This document shows, one piece after another, positions 15,882-26,026 of a DNA stretch of 47,890 nt. Under the pieces are notes generated by a model. The model did no database searches, was not told the DNA's origin, and saw only the letters and a list, made by a program, of their open reading frames with translations. Positions within the stretch are counted from its first letter, which is position 1; the number at the start of each line of letters is the position of its first letter. The position numbers and the translations under genes were made by a program. Source of the DNA: CAZKFA01 sp964551925 (GTDB lineage Bacteria; Cyanobacteriota; Vampirovibrionia; LMEP-6097). The stretch is taken from positions 1 to 47,890 of the forward strand of contig CAZKFA010000013.1 in the NCBI GenBank assembly GCA_964551925.1, in the 5' to 3' direction.

Positions 15882-18800
15882 GTGCCTAGACGAACTGATA
15901 TCAAAAAAATTCTTGTCATCGGAGCAGGACCAATTATTATCGGACAAGCCTGTGAATTTGACTATTCTGGAACCCAAGCCTGCAAAGCCCTTAAAGAAGA
16001 GGGTTACGAAGTTATATTAATCAATAGCAATCCAGCGACAATTATGACTGATCCTGATTTTGCGGATCAAACTTTTATCGAACCAATTACACCAGACTAT
16101 GTTCGTAAAGTAATTGAAGACACTAGGCCAGATGCTTTGTTACCAACAATGGGCGGACAGACTAGCCTGAACACCGCTGTGGCATTGGCTCACGATGGCA
16201 CCTTAGATAAATACAACGTCGAGTTAATTGGAGCCAAACTTCCAGCCATAGAAGTTGCTGAAGATAGAGCCAAATTCAAAGCCCTTATGGATAGCATTGG
16301 CTTACAAAGCCCAGAATCACAAACTGCAAGTAATATCGAGCAGGCACGCGATATTGCGGATTTGATAGGCTTCCCTATTATTGTGAGACCAGCTTTCACT
16401 CTTGGTGGCTACGGTGGTGGTATTGCTTATAACTACGAAGAATTAGACTCTATTATCGTCAAAGGTTTAGCTGCGAGCCCAACTCGTCAAGTACTTGTAG
16501 AGCAGTCAGTGATTGGTTGGAAAGAGATTGAGTTTGAAGTGATGCGTGATCTTAAAGATAACGTGGTTATCATTTGTGCTATTGAGAATTTTGATCCAAT
16601 GGGCGTGCACACTGGTGATAGTATTACCGTAGCACCAACTCAAACTCTCTCAGACAAAGAGTTTCAAGCATTAAGAGATGCTTCAATTAAAGTAATTAGA
16701 GCCGTTGGTGTTGAGACGGGTGGTAGTAATATTCAATTCGCCCTTAATCCAGACGATGGCACAATCCTTGTCATTGAGATGAATCCACGCGTCTCCCGAT
16801 CAAGCGCACTCGCATCCAAAGCAACTGGATTCCCTATTGCAAAAATTGCCGCGAAACTCTCAGTTGGTTATACTCTTGACGAGATACCAAATGACATCAC
16901 AAAAAAGACCATGGCAAGTTTCGAGCCAAGTATTGATTACGTTGTCACCAAAATTCCGCGCTTCGCCTTTGAGAAATTCCCTGGAACCAAAGATCACCTC
17001 AATACTCAAATGAAATCTGTTGGTGAGACTATGGCTATCGGGCGTAGTTTCAAAGAAAGCTTCCAGAAAGCCCTCAGGGGTTTAGAGACTCATGGACCTA
17101 TTGGCTTCATCAGTAAAGATCTGCTTAATACTATCAAAACAAGAAAACTCAATACTGATGAGCTTCATGGATTAAAAGAGAAAGCAAAAAAAAATATTGC
17201 TACTCCAAACTCTAAACGCGTTTATCAAATCTTCGAAGCTTTTTATTTAGGACTAGATATAGAAGAAATTCACAAATTAACTAAGATCGACAGATGGTTT
17301 CTAAAACATCTAGAGGAAATTGTACTAGAGACCAAATCCTTACAAGAACGCGCAGTATACGCTTACACCAAACACTTAGATTCTCAAATACAATCCGGTG
17401 CTGCTTCTACACTCGACAAGGCACTATTTCTAGAATCTATTCTTGATCCACTTAGTTTAAGATCTCTCAAAGCCATGGGCTTTGCTGATAAACAACTATC
17501 TATAATTCTCAACAGTTGTTTAGCGAAGCCTGAAGACAAATCAAGTAGTTCCTCAATCAGTTCTGGTTACACACAAAAACATATCAGTGATTTAAGAAAC
17601 AAGTACGGCATACTTCCAGTCTATAAAACAATTGATACTTGTGCTGGGGAGTTTGAATCCTACACTCCTTACCACTACTCTTGTTACGATCAAGAAGATG
17701 AAATTACTATCAGTGATAAAGAAAAAGTCTTTATCCTTGGTGGTGGTCCTAATAGAATCGGGCAGGGGATTGAGTTTGACTATTGCTGTGTACACGCAGC
17801 TCAAGCGCTCAAACTAGCAGGCTACGAAAGCATAATGATAAACAATAATCCAGAAACCGTTTCTACCGACTTCGATAGTAGTGATAGGTTATATTTCGAA
17901 CCAGTAACAGTTGAAGATGTTGTCTCGATATGGGAGAAAGAAAAGGCACTTGGTGGCAATCTTAAGGGGATGATAGTACAGCTTGGTGGACAAACTCCTC
18001 TAAATATCTCATCAGCACTGGAGGCTCATGGCATAAATATTCTAGGGACCAAGCCTTCACAAATCAATCTAGCAGAGGATCGTGATAGCTTTGGTAGATT
18101 ACTTAACGGGCTTGGTTTAAAGCAAACTAGCAACGCCATCGCTTACACTTACGAAGCAACTCAACAAAAAGCAAAAGAATTGGGCTATCCAATAGTATTA
18201 CGCCCAAGCTATGTTCTTGGCGGTAGAGGCATGGATATAAGCTATAACGATAAAGAAGTCGAAGATTGGCTTGAAAGAACAGTTCTAGAAGAAGATCAAT
18301 TTCCAATACTGATTGATAAGTTTCTTGATCAAGCTATCGAGATAGATGTCGATGCCATCTCTGATGGAAATGAAACGGTTATTGCTGGAATTATGGAGCA
18401 CGTAGAATATGCTGGTATCCATAGCGGTGACTCCGCTTGCGTATTCCCACCACAAACATTATCAAGCAAAATTTTAAATGAGATCAAAGAATCAACAATC
18501 AATCTAGCCAACGCTCTCAAAGTCAAAGGCTTAATGAATATTCAATACGCTGTCAAGAATGAAGAATTATACATTCTAGAAGTCAACCCTAGAGCCAGTC
18601 GCAGTGTCCCTTTTATATCCAAAGCTACAGGCATACAATGGGCAAAACTTGCGACCTTAATCATGGTTGGTAAATCAATACAAGAGCTTGGTGTAGCAAA
18701 ACTACTCGAACAAATCCCTCAAAATCAAGTCTCAGTAAAAGAAGCAGTCTTCTCATTTAATAAATTTGATAACTCTAGCACTTTCTTGGGTCCAGAAATG

Positions 18801-19304
18801 AAGAGTACCGGCGAGGTTATGGGTATCAGTAATAATTTTGCAATGGCTTTTGCCAAAGCACAAATAGGAGCTTCTCTCAATCTTCCAAAATCCGGCAAAG
18901 TCTTTGTTAGCTTCAATGATAGTGATAAAGAATCTGCCTGTAAGATAGTCAGAGACTTGATTCAACTGAATTATCAGATTGTAGCTACTAGTGGTACCGC
19001 TAGCTACTTAGAACAGGAAGGGTTTAAAATAGAAAGGGTTCTTAAAGTAAACGAAGGTCGACCAAATATTACCGATATGCTCAAGAATAATGAGATTGCA
19101 CTAATTCTCAATGTTCCATCTGGCAAAGAAGCTTATGAAGATAGCCTGATCATTAGCAAACTTGCTCAAGCACACAATATCCCTGTAATAACGACTGTGA
19201 CTGGATCTCAAGCGACGGTCAAATCACTAGAATCATTACAGAAAGAAGCAATAAAAGTAACTTCATTACAAACATACGCTAAACAAAAAATATGTCAATT
19301 CTAA
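15882..19304 (+). CDS. carB: carbamoyl-phosphate synthase large subunit
   Basis: Makes carbamoyl phosphate from ammonia (supplied by CarA), bicarbonate and 2 ATP for pyrimidines and arginine. 1140 aa, somewhat longer than the roughly 1070 usual. The two ATP-grasp halves are visible: the first begins LVIGAGPIIIGQACEFDYSG, the second LGGGPNRIGQGIEFDYCC. The C-terminal MGS-like regulatory domain (about 1000-1120) includes VATSGTASYLEQEG. The GTG start at 15882 follows TGTTAGAAT, an extended -10 ending 9 nt upstream, so the leader is at most a few bases. carA is not in this window. aroE overlaps its end by 13 nt. Confidence 0.97.
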   Translation: MPRRTDIKKILVIGAGPIIIGQACEFDYSGTQACKALKEEGYEVILINSNPATIMTDPDFADQTFIEPITPDYVRKVIEDTRPDALLPTMGGQTSLNTAVALAHDGTLDKYNVELIGAKLPAIEVAEDRAKFKALMDSIGLQSPESQTASNIEQARDIADLIGFPIIVRPAFTLGGYGGGIAYNYEELDSIIVKGLAASPTRQVLVEQSVIGWKEIEFEVMRDLKDNVVIICAIENFDPMGVHTGDSITVAPTQTLSDKEFQALRDASIKVIRAVGVETGGSNIQFALNPDDGTILVIEMNPRVSRSSALASKATGFPIAKIAAKLSVGYTLDEIPNDITKKTMASFEPSIDYVVTKIPRFAFEKFPGTKDHLNTQMKSVGETMAIGRSFKESFQKALRGLETHGPIGFISKDLLNTIKTRKLNTDELHGLKEKAKKNIATPNSKRVYQIFEAFYLGLDIEEIHKLTKIDRWFLKHLEEIVLETKSLQERAVYAYTKHLDSQIQSGAASTLDKALFLESILDPLSLRSLKAMGFADKQLSIILNSCLAKPEDKSSSSSISSGYTQKHISDLRNKYGILPVYKTIDTCAGEFESYTPYHYSCYDQEDEITISDKEKVFILGGGPNRIGQGIEFDYCCVHAAQALKLAGYESIMINNNPETVSTDFDSSDRLYFEPVTVEDVVSIWEKEKALGGNLKGMIVQLGGQTPLNISSALEAHGINILGTKPSQINLAEDRDSFGRLLNGLGLKQTSNAIAYTYEATQQKAKELGYPIVLRPSYVLGGRGMDISYNDKEVEDWLERTVLEEDQFPILIDKFLDQAIEIDVDAISDGNETVIAGIMEHVEYAGIHSGDSACVFPPQTLSSKILNEIKESTINLANALKVKGLMNIQYAVKNEELYILEVNPRASRSVPFISKATGIQWAKLATLIMVGKSIQELGVAKLLEQIPQNQVSVKEAVFSFNKFDNSSTFLGPEMKSTGEVMGISNNFAMAFAKAQIGASLNLPKSGKVFVSFNDSDKESACKIVRDLIQLNYQIVATSGTASYLEQEGFKIERVLKVNEGRPNITDMLKNNEIALILNVPSGKEAYEDSLIISKLAQAHNIPVITTVTGSQATVKSLESLQKEAIKVTSLQTYAKQKICQF

Positions 19305-20146
19305 ACTATAACCAAATAGACCACGAAGGTTACAGACTCGGTGTCCTTGGCAGCTCACTTGCTCACAGTAAATCACCACAGATTCAGAATGCTGGACTAA
19401 GGTACTTAAGATTATCAGGAACTTATGAACCTTATGAAATCAGCACAGAAAATTTCGATAGAGATATTTCAAAACTCTTAGTAAACATTGATGGACTCAA
19501 CATTACCTTTCCCTACAAAGAATCTATTCTTAAATATCTTAATGCTTGTGATCCTCTAGTGGAGAAGATCAAAGCCTGCAATACTATAGCCGTCAACAAC
19601 GGCAGAATCACCGGCTATAACACCGATTACTATGGTTTCAAAGAATCACTCAAGCCACACAAGCTCAAAGGAAATAAAGCTTGTATATTAGGGGCTGGAG
19701 GCGCCGCTAAGGCGATAATTACAGCTCTTGAGGATATGGACCTAGAAATTATTGAAATCTACGCTCGTAACCCCAACAAAGCCTCTCTAAAACTACCAAA
19801 ACAAAGTAGATCAAAAATTCAAATCAAACTCTATGATGATAATGTGAGTTTTCACGACGCAGGCTTGATCATTAACTGCACTCCAGTAGGGCAAGGGCGC
19901 TTAGATAGTGGTATGCCATTATCCAAAACACAAATCAAAGAACTAAACAATCACTGTTTAATATACGACCTAGTTTACACTCAAACTCTACTATTAAAAG
20001 CAGCTCAAGAACGGGGACTTACAACTATTGACGGTTCAGAAATGCTAATACTACAAGCAGCTAAATCTTTATCAATTTGGACTAATACTGAAGTTACCGA
20101 AGAGCTTGTAAGTACTATGAGAGCAGCATTTCATACAAAAAATTAA
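19292..20146 (+). CDS. aroE: shikimate dehydrogenase
   Basis: NADP-dependent reduction of 3-dehydroshikimate to shikimate in aromatic amino-acid synthesis. 284 aa. Substrate-binding GVLGSSLAHSKSPQIQNAGL (17-36), catalytic Lys in LNITFPYKES, Asp in GYNTDYYGF, nucleotide-binding GAGGAAKAI, then NCTPVGQG and C-terminal LQAAKSLSIWT are all present. The ATG lies 13 nt inside the end of carB, so it depends on carB translation. The gene converges with ygfA across 81 nt. Confidence 0.96.
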   Translation: MSILNYNQIDHEGYRLGVLGSSLAHSKSPQIQNAGLRYLRLSGTYEPYEISTENFDRDISKLLVNIDGLNITFPYKESILKYLNACDPLVEKIKACNTIAVNNGRITGYNTDYYGFKESLKPHKLKGNKACILGAGGAAKAIITALEDMDLEIIEIYARNPNKASLKLPKQSRSKIQIKLYDDNVSFHDAGLIINCTPVGQGRLDSGMPLSKTQIKELNNHCLIYDLVYTQTLLLKAAQERGLTTIDGSEMLILQAAKSLSIWTNTEVTEELVSTMRAAFHTKN

Positions 20147-20227
20147 AGTTTTTTAACTTGACGTCTCTTTATATTTTCTTTTAGGCATGAGGTCAAAAAT
20201 CACATTACCAAAACTAATGGGATTAAA

Positions 20228-20791
20228 TCAAACCGCAAATACTGTTTTAACAGCCTTATCATGAGCTTCTTTATAAACCTCAGTGAGTACTAATTCTTTT
20301 GGGATCACTCCTACTACTTTAGTTTTCTTGGATAAATTACCCAATAATCTATCATAATAACCACCACCACGCCCAAGGCGATAATTTTGCTTATCATAAG
20401 CTAAAGCTGGCACTATGACTAAGTCTATCTCTTCTGGCTTGACCAGTGGGCTAGTTGCGTATGGTGCCTTCACTCCATGCTTTAACTCTACTAAATTAAA
20501 TAAATCACCAGCTTCAAATAGCAACATACGCGAGCCACCAATTGGTCTTGGTAGCACCCAACGTTTATCTGGATTAGTAATCAGTAAGGAACTTAGATCA
20601 AATTCAAACTCAATTGGATAATAAGTAAGAATTGTTTTTGCATTTACGAAAATATTATTCTCTTCAAATTTTTGAATCAATTTACTTTGTCTTTGATAGA
20701 CATCATCACGATCAGCAAAAACTATTTTAAGTTTCTCTTTTGCTTGTTGACGTAAAGTTTTTTTATCTGACACAAGAATCGCCATGTTCAT
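20228..20791 (-). CDS. 5-formyltetrahydrofolate cyclo-ligase
   Basis: Converts 5-formyl-THF to 5,10-methenyl-THF with ATP, recycling folate. 187 aa. The family signature GRGGGYYDRLL lies at about residues 140-150. DLVIVPALAYDKQNYRLG precedes it, and the N-terminal Lys/Arg-rich helix (KKTLRQQAKEKLK) is typical. ATG 20791 overlaps the TAA of gltX by one base (TAATG), so the two form an operon. An internal ATG two codons downstream is an alternative start. Confidence 0.93.
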   Translation of the reverse strand: MNMAILVSDKKTLRQQAKEKLKIVFADRDDVYQRQSKLIQKFEENNIFVNAKTILTYYPIEFEFDLSSLLITNPDKRWVLPRPIGGSRMLLFEAGDLFNLVELKHGVKAPYATSPLVKPEEIDLVIVPALAYDKQNYRLGRGGGYYDRLLGNLSKKTKVVGVIPKELVLTEVYKEAHDKAVKTVFAV

Positions 20792-22200
20792 TATATTACT
20801 TTAGTTATCCTTTTGATACAAGACTCTTTACCTAGAAGTGACATGACCAAGCCCAAATCCGGTCCATGAGCACGATTACTAAGAGCCATGCGAATAGGCC
20901 AGAATAATTGCTTACCTTTAAGACTTAATTTCTCGCCCAAAGTATTAATCCAATTCTTCATAGCCTCAGGATTAGAAAAATCTGCTTCATTAATATTATC
21001 CAAAATCGCTTTAAGGATAATATTATTATCCTTGAGCTGTTTTAAAGTAGGCTCGTCAATCACAAACTCATCAAAAAAATAATCTACTTGAGAATTAATA
21101 TCACTAAACTTATTACAATTCCCAAGAATTGAATCTATAAGTAATTTCTGTTCGTCCAGGTTAAACCTAGACTCTAAATCATAATTCAGAAACTTTTTGA
21201 AATTCTCCATCAATACAGAACGTTCCAAGCGCCCCATATACTCACGATTATACCAATCCAATTTTTTCAAATCATAGATCGCTGGACTACGGCTCAAACC
21301 CTGAGTATCAAAGCTTTTGATGGCATCTTGAATTGAATAAATTTCACCAAGGGCTTGATTTGTGTAACTTGTTGCAAGTAAATAATTCACCAAAGCTTCA
21401 GGCAAATAACCTTCCTTCCTATATTTCTCAACACCAGCAATATCTCCATGCTTGCGCTTAGAGAGCTTCTGCTTATCCGTGGTAAAAATCAAAGCCAAAT
21501 GACCAAACTCTGGAATCTCAAAATCTAAAGCTTGATAAATTGCAATTTGCTTAGCCGTGTTAGTAAGATGATCCTCACCTCGAACTACGTGCGTAATTCC
21601 CATATCATGATCATCAACAACCACCGCAAAATTATACAAAACCTGACCATCAAACTTCTGAATAACAGGATCACCGCCAAGATCTTTAGTATTAATAGAC
21701 ATAGCACCACGCACCATATCGTCCCACTGTATATCACGATCAACACCAAGATTTAAGCGCACGACATAAGGCAAGCCCCGTTCCAAATTGGCTTTGAGCA
21801 GATCATCCGGGATGTTACGTGAGCGATTATCATAACCCTCAGGAAGTTTACTAGCTCTTTGCTGAACTCTTAGAGCCTCTAATTCTTCTGGCGTCGCAAA
21901 ACATCTATAAGCCTTATTTTGTTTAATCAAATCATCTATATAAGCTTGATGATTAGAGTTACGCTCAGATTGGCGTACCATCTCACCATCCCAAGACATG
22001 CTCAACCACTTAAAACCATCAATTATCTCTTGAGTAAATTCTTCTTTACTTCTTTGTCTATCTGTATCCTCTAAACGAAAAAAAAACTTTCCACCAAGAT
22101 TTTTGGCAAGTAAAATATTATACAAAGCAGTACGCACAGTACCTAGGTGAAGATTGCCAGTTGGGCTGGGAGCAATTCTTGTGGCAATAGTCTTGGTCAT
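20791..22200 (-). CDS. gltX: glutamyl-tRNA synthetase
   Basis: Class-I synthetase charging tRNA-Glu (possibly also tRNA-Gln). 469 aa. The HIGH box is HLGT within APSPTGNLHLGT (residues 10-21) and the KMSKS-type loop is KLSKRKH (245-251). FRLEDTDRQRS (41-51) is present. TATAAT (22213-22208, minus strand) ends 7 nt before the ATG, with no Shine-Dalgarno, so a leaderless start is predicted. It is followed by the folate ligase with a 1-nt overlap; ddl ends 24 nt upstream in the same direction. Confidence 0.97.
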   Translation of the reverse strand: MTKTIATRIAPSPTGNLHLGTVRTALYNILLAKNLGGKFFFRLEDTDRQRSKEEFTQEIIDGFKWLSMSWDGEMVRQSERNSNHQAYIDDLIKQNKAYRCFATPEELEALRVQQRASKLPEGYDNRSRNIPDDLLKANLERGLPYVVRLNLGVDRDIQWDDMVRGAMSINTKDLGGDPVIQKFDGQVLYNFAVVVDDHDMGITHVVRGEDHLTNTAKQIAIYQALDFEIPEFGHLALIFTTDKQKLSKRKHGDIAGVEKYRKEGYLPEALVNYLLATSYTNQALGEIYSIQDAIKSFDTQGLSRSPAIYDLKKLDWYNREYMGRLERSVLMENFKKFLNYDLESRFNLDEQKLLIDSILGNCNKFSDINSQVDYFFDEFVIDEPTLKQLKDNNIILKAILDNINEADFSNPEAMKNWINTLGEKLSLKGKQLFWPIRMALSNRAHGPDLGLVMSLLGKESCIKRITKVI

Positions 22201-22223
22201 TAGTTCAATTATATAACAAAATA

Positions 22224-23189
22224 CTAATGACAGGCATTAACCAACAAGTCCACTAGAGCGTCATAACCCAAACCCGCTACTGATGCTTGATAAGGCAAAT
22301 CACTAGTATCTGTCATACCAGGTAAAGTATTAACTTCTAAAATATAAGGTTTCATAGATACTTTATCAATAATAAAATCAACTCTCGCCATGTTCCGCAA
22401 ACCACAAAGCCTAAATGTCTCCAAAGCTAAATGATGAATCTCATTGGTCAAGACCTCAGTCAACTCAGCTGGACAAACAAACTCAGTCATGCCCTTAGTA
22501 TATTTAGCCTGATAATCATAGAATTCATTCTTTGGTCTTAACTCTAGTAATGGTAAAGAATACAAATTCTCAGATCGCAATGAATGCTTCAAATCTAATT
22601 CTTGTCTGACCTGAATAATACTTGTAGTCAATTCTATTCCAGTAATAAACGACTCGACCAAATAATCAACCCAGGTTGATTCTGAGTTATTTTGTAACCA
22701 TTCTTCTAATTCTTTACTGGAACTAATTTTACTAACACCAACACTAGAGCCTCCACAACTAGGTTTAATGATTACTGGGAATTGTGGATTAGCCAATAAC
22801 TTTCTGACAGTTAATGTCTCTAACACAGGCAAACCATACTTACTCAAAATCTCTTTAGTACGAACTTTGTTCATACCAATAGCACTAGCTTCAAGATTAG
22901 AACCTAGATAAGGTATATCCAATAATTCTAGCAAACCCTGCAAAGCCCCATCCTCACCATAAGTACCATGAGTCATTGGTATCGCCAAATCAATTTTCTT
23001 GTTTTTTTTCAATTCGGTTAGAACTTGTATCCAATCATAATTTGAGCTATCACTAAACTCAAGTAACTTTGCATTGGTATAACCTAATCGCATCAAAGCC
23101 TCATAGACATTCTTACCTGAGCGCAAGCTTACTTCTCTTTCAGTGGAACGACCACCATAAATAACGACAAGGTGAGAATCTTTATTCAT
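22224..23189 (-). CDS. ddl: D-alanine--D-alanine ligase
   Basis: Joins two D-Ala for peptidoglycan precursors, using an ATP-grasp fold. 321 aa. YGGRSTEREVSLRSG (11-25) forms the N-terminal binding loop. THGTYGEDGALQGLLE carries the substrate-binding Glu/Asp region. IIKPSCGGSSVGVSK is the ATP loop, and ARVDFIIDK with LEVNTLPGMTDTS holds the Mg-binding acidic residues. The ATG overlaps the TAA of bioB by one base (TAATG), so it lies in the min-bioB-ddl transcription unit. Confidence 0.95.
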   Translation of the reverse strand: MNKDSHLVVIYGGRSTEREVSLRSGKNVYEALMRLGYTNAKLLEFSDSSNYDWIQVLTELKKNKKIDLAIPMTHGTYGEDGALQGLLELLDIPYLGSNLEASAIGMNKVRTKEILSKYGLPVLETLTVRKLLANPQFPVIIKPSCGGSSVGVSKISSSKELEEWLQNNSESTWVDYLVESFITGIELTTSIIQVRQELDLKHSLRSENLYSLPLLELRPKNEFYDYQAKYTKGMTEFVCPAELTEVLTNEIHHLALETFRLCGLRNMARVDFIIDKVSMKPYILEVNTLPGMTDTSDLPYQASVAGLGYDALVDLLVNACH

Positions 23190-24169
23190 TAAACTTCTAC
23201 TGTTTCTTTAATTGTTAAACCCAATCTACTAGCCAAAGCATGATCTTGAGACTGTCCAGCTAATGGCGTTGTTAATAATTTATCCCCAGTATGAATACTA
23301 TTAGCACCAGCCAGAAAACATAAAGTTTGCAACTCATCAGACATAGTCATACGACCCGCTGATAGCCTTATTCTTGCTTCAGGAATCATAATCCTAGTCG
23401 TTGCCACAGTTCTAACTAATTCAATATTATCAATTGGATCATGCTCAGCGAAAGGAGTCCCTGGAATCGGCACTAAAATATTAATTGGCACTGATTGCGG
23501 CTGCGGATCCATTTCGGCAAGACTCGCTATGAAGCTATAACGATCTTCGCGCGACTCACCCAGACCAAGAATCCCTCCACAACAAACATTAATACCGGCA
23601 GCCTGCACATGACTTATTGTTTGTAAACGATCAGCAAAAGTTCTAGTTGAGATGACTTGAGAATAGTACTCTGGCGAAGTATCAATATTATGATTATAGC
23701 TATGTAGTCCAGCTTCTTTAAGAGCGACAGCCTGTTCTTGATTTAGCATACCTAGAGTAACACAAGGTTCTAAACCCATAGACTTAACTTCGCGTACCAA
23801 ACTTAAAACCTGCTCAAAAGGCTTGCCATTCGGAATCTCTCTCCAAGCAGCTCCCATACAAAAACGAGTTGAACCATTAGCCTTAGCTTCTCTAGCTTCA
23901 GCCAAAGTTTTCTCATTCTCGACTAAAGCTTCGTACTCTAAACCAGTATCATAACGGGCTGATTGAGAGCAATACTTGCAATCCTCAGGACAAGCACCTG
24001 TCTTAATACTACTTAAAGTACAAAACTGTAACTCGTTAGGGTTATGGTATTGACGATGAACAGTTTGTGCCGCAAAAATTAAATCAGGAATTGGTAGCTG
24101 ATAATGTTTTTCTATCTTTTCTAGAATTTTTGTTTTTTGTGTTATTTCCTGTGTTTGCATTTTGGACAT
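23189..24169 (-). CDS. bioB: biotin synthase
   Basis: Radical-SAM enzyme inserting sulfur into dethiobiotin. About 326 aa. The 4Fe-4S Cys triad is C60-C64-C67 in GACPEDCKYCSQS. HNIDTSPEYY and CCGGILGLGES, which are family hallmarks, follow. The start is uncertain: ATGs at 24169 and 24160 and a TTG at 24193 are in frame. AGAGG lies close before 24169 and 11 nt before 24160. With any of these the gene begins inside minE in another frame (77-110 nt shared). It ends TAATG with ddl. Confidence 0.94.
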   Translation of the reverse strand: MSKMQTQEITQKTKILEKIEKHYQLPIPDLIFAAQTVHRQYHNPNELQFCTLSSIKTGACPEDCKYCSQSARYDTGLEYEALVENEKTLAEAREAKANGSTRFCMGAAWREIPNGKPFEQVLSLVREVKSMGLEPCVTLGMLNQEQAVALKEAGLHSYNHNIDTSPEYYSQVISTRTFADRLQTISHVQAAGINVCCGGILGLGESREDRYSFIASLAEMDPQPQSVPINILVPIPGTPFAEHDPIDNIELVRTVATTRIMIPEARIRLSAGRMTMSDELQTLCFLAGANSIHTGDKLLTTPLAGQSQDHALASRLGLTIKETVEV

Positions 24170-24431
24170 GACCTCTTTTGAGTAAAGGGACAACTGCTGA
24201 TATAAAAGCCCTTCTATTTCCTTGTGATTTTATCACACACTCAGCTGAACCTGAGTCAATCTCAAAATAGCGCGCCGCTACGTCTAATAAATCCTTCTTC
24301 AAACTCTCAACCAGAGCTGGTGGTAACTCATATCTATCATGAACAACCATTAACTTCATGCGATTCTTAGCCGTCTCGCCACTAGGTTCTGCTTTAATTC
24401 CGAATAACCAAACTAAAATATTGCGAATCAT
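24084..24431 (-). CDS. minE: cell-division topological specificity factor MinE
   Basis: Stimulates MinD ATPase and confines MinCD to the poles. 115 aa, longer than the usual 80-100. The N-terminal membrane-targeting segment (IRNILVWLFG) is followed by the anti-MinCD region (NRMKLMVVHDRYELPP) and the topological domain up to about residue 85. The last 25-30 residues (Asn/Lys/Arg-rich) look added by extension over the start of bioB in another frame. The ATG overlaps the minD stop (ATGA). Confidence 0.92.
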   Translation of the reverse strand: MIRNILVWLFGIKAEPSGETAKNRMKLMVVHDRYELPPALVESLKKDLLDVAARYFEIDSGSAECVIKSQGNRRAFISAVVPLLKRGHVQNANTGNNTKNKNSRKDRKTLSATNS

Positions 24432-25228
24432 GCAAAAATCGCCTTTATTTTCTTAATTAACCCAAAGCCCTTATTTAACTGCAAGAAAGGAACTTCCTCA
24501 CCAAGCAGTCTACGCGCAATATTACGATACGCCTGACCGGCTAGTTTATTAGTAGTCAAAGCCAGAGGCTCACCCTTATTAGTAGAGATGACAATAGCTT
24601 CATCATCAGGAACAACACCAATTAAATCAAGCGAGAGTATTTCACAAATATCATCAACACTCATCATCTGGTTAGCTTCAACAAGACCTGGTCTCACTCT
24701 ATTAACAATCAAATTAATTGATTCAAGCTGATCACGTTTAGCTTCAAGTAACCCTACAATCCTGTCAGCATCACGCACTGAAGACATCTCTGGAGTAACC
24801 ACTATCAGTGCTAAATCAGCACCAGCAACACTATTCTGGAAGCCCGTCTCAATTCCAGCTGGACAATCAACTAAAACAAAATCAAATAATTTTTTTAGTT
24901 CTTCTACAAGTTCTCTAATTTGATCTTCATTCACTGCAGACTTATCACGCGTCTGAGCTGCTGGTAACAAACAAAGATTAGCTAATTTCTTGTCTTTAAC
25001 CAAAGCTTGTTTAATTTTGCAACTACCTTCAACTACATCTACTAAGTTATAGACAACTCGATTCTCTAAACCCATCAGAATATCAAGATTACGTAAACCG
25101 ATATCCATATCGACGACACAAACACTCTTGCCAAGTTGCGCCAAAGCCGCTCCAATATTAGCGGTGGTAGTAGTCTTGCCGACTCCACCTTTACCTGACG
25201 TGATTACTATTGCTTTTGATTTGGACAT
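24428..25228 (-). CDS. minD: septum site-determining ATPase MinD
   Basis: Membrane-binding ATPase that recruits MinC to block FtsZ ring assembly at poles. 266 aa. The deviant Walker A is SGKGGVGKTTTTANIG (11-26). DMDIGLRNLD is the switch region, and VLVDCPAGIETGF is Walker B. The C-terminal amphipathic helix (FGLIKKIKAIF) is the membrane anchor. The ATG overlaps the minC stop by one base (TAATG). The order minC-minD-minE is the common bacterial one. Confidence 0.97.
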   Translation of the reverse strand: MSKSKAIVITSGKGGVGKTTTTANIGAALAQLGKSVCVVDMDIGLRNLDILMGLENRVVYNLVDVVEGSCKIKQALVKDKKLANLCLLPAAQTRDKSAVNEDQIRELVEELKKLFDFVLVDCPAGIETGFQNSVAGADLALIVVTPEMSSVRDADRIVGLLEAKRDQLESINLIVNRVRPGLVEANQMMSVDDICEILSLDLIGVVPDDEAIVISTNKGEPLALTTNKLAGQAYRNIARRLLGEEVPFLQLNKGFGLIKKIKAIFA

Positions 25229-25905
25229 TATTTATAATACCTTCTTACTATTATCTCACCATTCTCTATTTTGACAAGCTCTGGGATTACAGAGCCATCT
25301 TTCTTGCGTTTCTTTTTAGATTTAATTGTCAGTGACGCAATCTTATTAGCGATGCGGATTTGACCACTCTCTAAATTTATTGCCACAATTTTGGCGTCAA
25401 CATTACCATCAGCACCAGCGTGAGCAATGCCACGTAAAGTACCCCAGACAATAATATCTCCATTTGCAATAATTTCACTTGATGGATTAACATCACCAAG
25501 CACAAAAACATTACCTGGATAACGGATCAATTGACCAGATCTTAAATTAGCTTCGACATAAAGAGTCTCTGGTAAATCACTAACATCAACCACTTCACGA
25601 GACTCTGATCTTGGCTCCAAAATCGTTTCTAGATTAGGTTCCAACTCATTACTCAAAGCATGGCGCAAAGAAATATTTTTCTTATTCAAAGCTGTTTTAA
25701 TTTCAGAAAGCAATTCCTGAGAACGTTTCAACTCTTGATTAAAAGTTTTTGGCAATATCAGGCCCACAGCCGTACCAGACAAAAAAGATGAAATCTCATC
25801 AGAGTAATCATTGAAATTCTTGATAAAACTATCTGCCTCAAAATCCTCTTTGGATAGATCTAAAAAAGTTCCCTTTTTATTCTGCTTTATTGAAATTTTA
25901 GTCAT
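25228..25905 (-). CDS. minC: septum site-determining protein MinC
   Basis: FtsZ inhibitor activated by MinD. 225 aa. The C-terminal beta-helix domain is clear: RSGQLIRYPGNVFVLGDVNP, then IIANGDIIVWGTLRGIAHAG and IVAINLESGQIRIA. The N-terminal FtsZ-binding domain (1-100) is more diverged, with LSSFLSGTAVGLILPKTF-like sequence. First gene of minCDE-bioB-ddl. AT-rich TAATATAGAGTAAG lies before the ATG without a clear Shine-Dalgarno. It is divergent from the AI-2E exporter gene across 121 nt. Confidence 0.94.
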   Translation of the reverse strand: MTKISIKQNKKGTFLDLSKEDFEADSFIKNFNDYSDEISSFLSGTAVGLILPKTFNQELKRSQELLSEIKTALNKKNISLRHALSNELEPNLETILEPRSESREVVDVSDLPETLYVEANLRSGQLIRYPGNVFVLGDVNPSSEIIANGDIIVWGTLRGIAHAGADGNVDAKIVAINLESGQIRIANKIASLTIKSKKKRKKDGSVIPELVKIENGEIIVRRYYK

Positions 25906-26026
25906 TTTATCTTACTCTATATTATTTCCTTCAACATTATAAAGCATGATTATTAAGATGTCATTAGGGGTATTATCTTTCTGCCTTCTATGCATTAACG
26001 CAAATAGCAAGTAAACTATTGAAATA

